Positions 5,189-5,566 of a stretch of 5,566 nucleotides of DNA are shown here, one piece after another. The position numbers were made by a program, and so were the translations under genes. Every line of letters begins with the position of its first letter. Position 1 is the first letter of the stretch. The stretch is from contig JAMCZD010000182.1 of assembly GCA_023473405.1 (NCBI GenBank), positions 1-5,566 on the forward strand. The letters run 5' to 3'. The notes under the pieces are model-generated. The model saw only the letters and a list, made by a program, of their open reading frames with translations, searched no databases and had not been told where the DNA came from. The DNA is from Candidatus Omnitrophota bacterium. Its GTDB lineage: Bacteria; Verrucomicrobiota; Verrucomicrobiia; Limisphaerales; UBA1319.

Positions 5189-5566
5189 ATGACTGAACTG
5201 TTCTTGGCACTCATACTGTTGGGCGCAAGCGGGTTAGCCGCGCTTCTGGCGGGTAGAGATTCGAGGAAGGCAGGTTGGCTGGGCGCCGGCGGGGTAATTT
5301 TAGCCGGGGTGTTGGGAGTAGTCCCGGCGTTACGCGCGGCGCTTGGGGGGAGGGTTGAATCCTTTCACGCGGCGTGGCCGGTGCCATATGGCGCATTCAG
5401 CGTTTCGTTGGACCCGCTTTCGGCCTTTTTCATTCTTCCTATTTTGTGTCTGCGGAGTTCGTTCATGCTGCCTCGGCTGGCGTTGGTGGACCCTCATCTG
5501 AGCGATGAAATGCCCCCTCACCTGACCGCCAGCACTGGCCTGGACGCGTTGACCCAATTAATCGAG
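5189..5566 (+). CDS. Start of HyfB/NuoL-like proton-translocating membrane subunit, chimeric after codon 86
   Basis: The frame is open from ATG 5189 to the window edge (126 codons). Only about the first 86-88 residues belong to the gene. They show a hydrophobic segment at 4-21, a short basic loop (RDSRK, 23-27), a second segment at about 30-50, then GAFSVSLDPLSAFFILPIL (68-86). The D-PLSAFF motif at the start of a membrane helix is the hallmark N-terminus of hydrogenase-4 component B and related complex I antiporter-like subunits (compare HyfB, NuoL, MnhA/D). Full members have roughly 600-700 residues, so most is missing. From codon 87 the sequence is the 119-bp copy of the dehydrogenase gene, in frame. 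The first part should be read as the true gene and the last part as a junction product. By position it is the second gene of an operon with the HTH-EIIA regulator. Confidence 0.7.
   Translation, partial: MTELFLALILLGASGLAALLAGRDSRKAGWLGAGGVILAGVLGVVPALRAALGGRVESFHAAWPVPYGAFSVSLDPLSAFFILPILCLRSSFMLPRLALVDPHLSDEMPPHLTASTGLDALTQLIE
5448..5566 (+). repeat. 119-bp exact copy of dehydrogenase segment 1744-1862 at the window edge
   Basis: All 119 bases match 1744-1862 at offset 3704, same strand; the base before (5447 T, 1743 A) differs. The copy interrupts a transmembrane helix of the HyfB-like protein with soluble-enzyme sequence and runs to the very last base of the window. Perfect identity next to unrelated flanking sequence points to an assembly junction or a very recent rearrangement, not an old paralogous repeat. 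Confidence 0.95.

Overview
The window looks like chromosomal DNA of a free-living, moderately GC-rich bacterium. The gene mix fits Verrucomicrobiota (Pedosphaera/Limisphaerales-like): a secreted SBBP-type beta-propeller repeat protein, a fused HTH plus PTS-EIIA regulator next to a HyfB-like membrane subunit, and a type II citrate synthase. This placement rests on gene content and remembered family distribution, not on a search, so it is tentative.

Layout. Positions 1-921 (minus strand) hold the first 307 codons of an exported protein built from exact 61-residue repeats; its C-terminus lies outside the window. Positions 922-1265 are a divergent intergenic region. It holds a GC-rich nested hairpin (953-1021) and an AT-rich stretch with a promoter-like pair around a perfect 8+8 palindrome. 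Positions 1266-2420 (plus) encode an iron-containing-alcohol-dehydrogenase family enzyme in which two usual histidines are replaced. Positions 2421-2901 carry no convincing gene: a strong hairpin just after the dehydrogenase stop, a 9-bp tandem repeat inside a doubtful minus-strand ORF, and an AT-rich promoter zone and leader for the next gene. Positions 2902-4191 (plus) encode citrate synthase. Positions 4192-4406 hold a perfect 16-bp palindrome and a candidate promoter. Positions 4407-5114 (plus) encode an HTH-EIIA fusion regulator, followed after 74 bp by the start (5189) of a hydrogenase-4/complex I-type proton-translocating subunit in the same direction.

How the genes relate. Citrate synthase is core carbon metabolism and the dehydrogenase an NAD(P)-linked redox enzyme; each appears to be its own transcription unit. 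The regulator and the HyfB-like gene probably form the head of an operon for a membrane-bound, ion-pumping respiratory or hydrogenase-related complex, with the EIIA domain as a likely phosphorylation-controlled switch. This coupling is inferred from adjacency.

The strongest anomaly is at the right edge. The last 119 bases (5448-5566) exactly copy 1744-1862 inside the dehydrogenase gene, so the HyfB-like frame runs in frame into dehydrogenase sequence. This is most likely an assembly junction at a contig end. A real tandem duplication or circle of 3704 bp is an alternative that read data could test. No well-supported undescribed multi-gene system is visible; the regulator/HyfB pair and the structured intergenic elements are the best leads.
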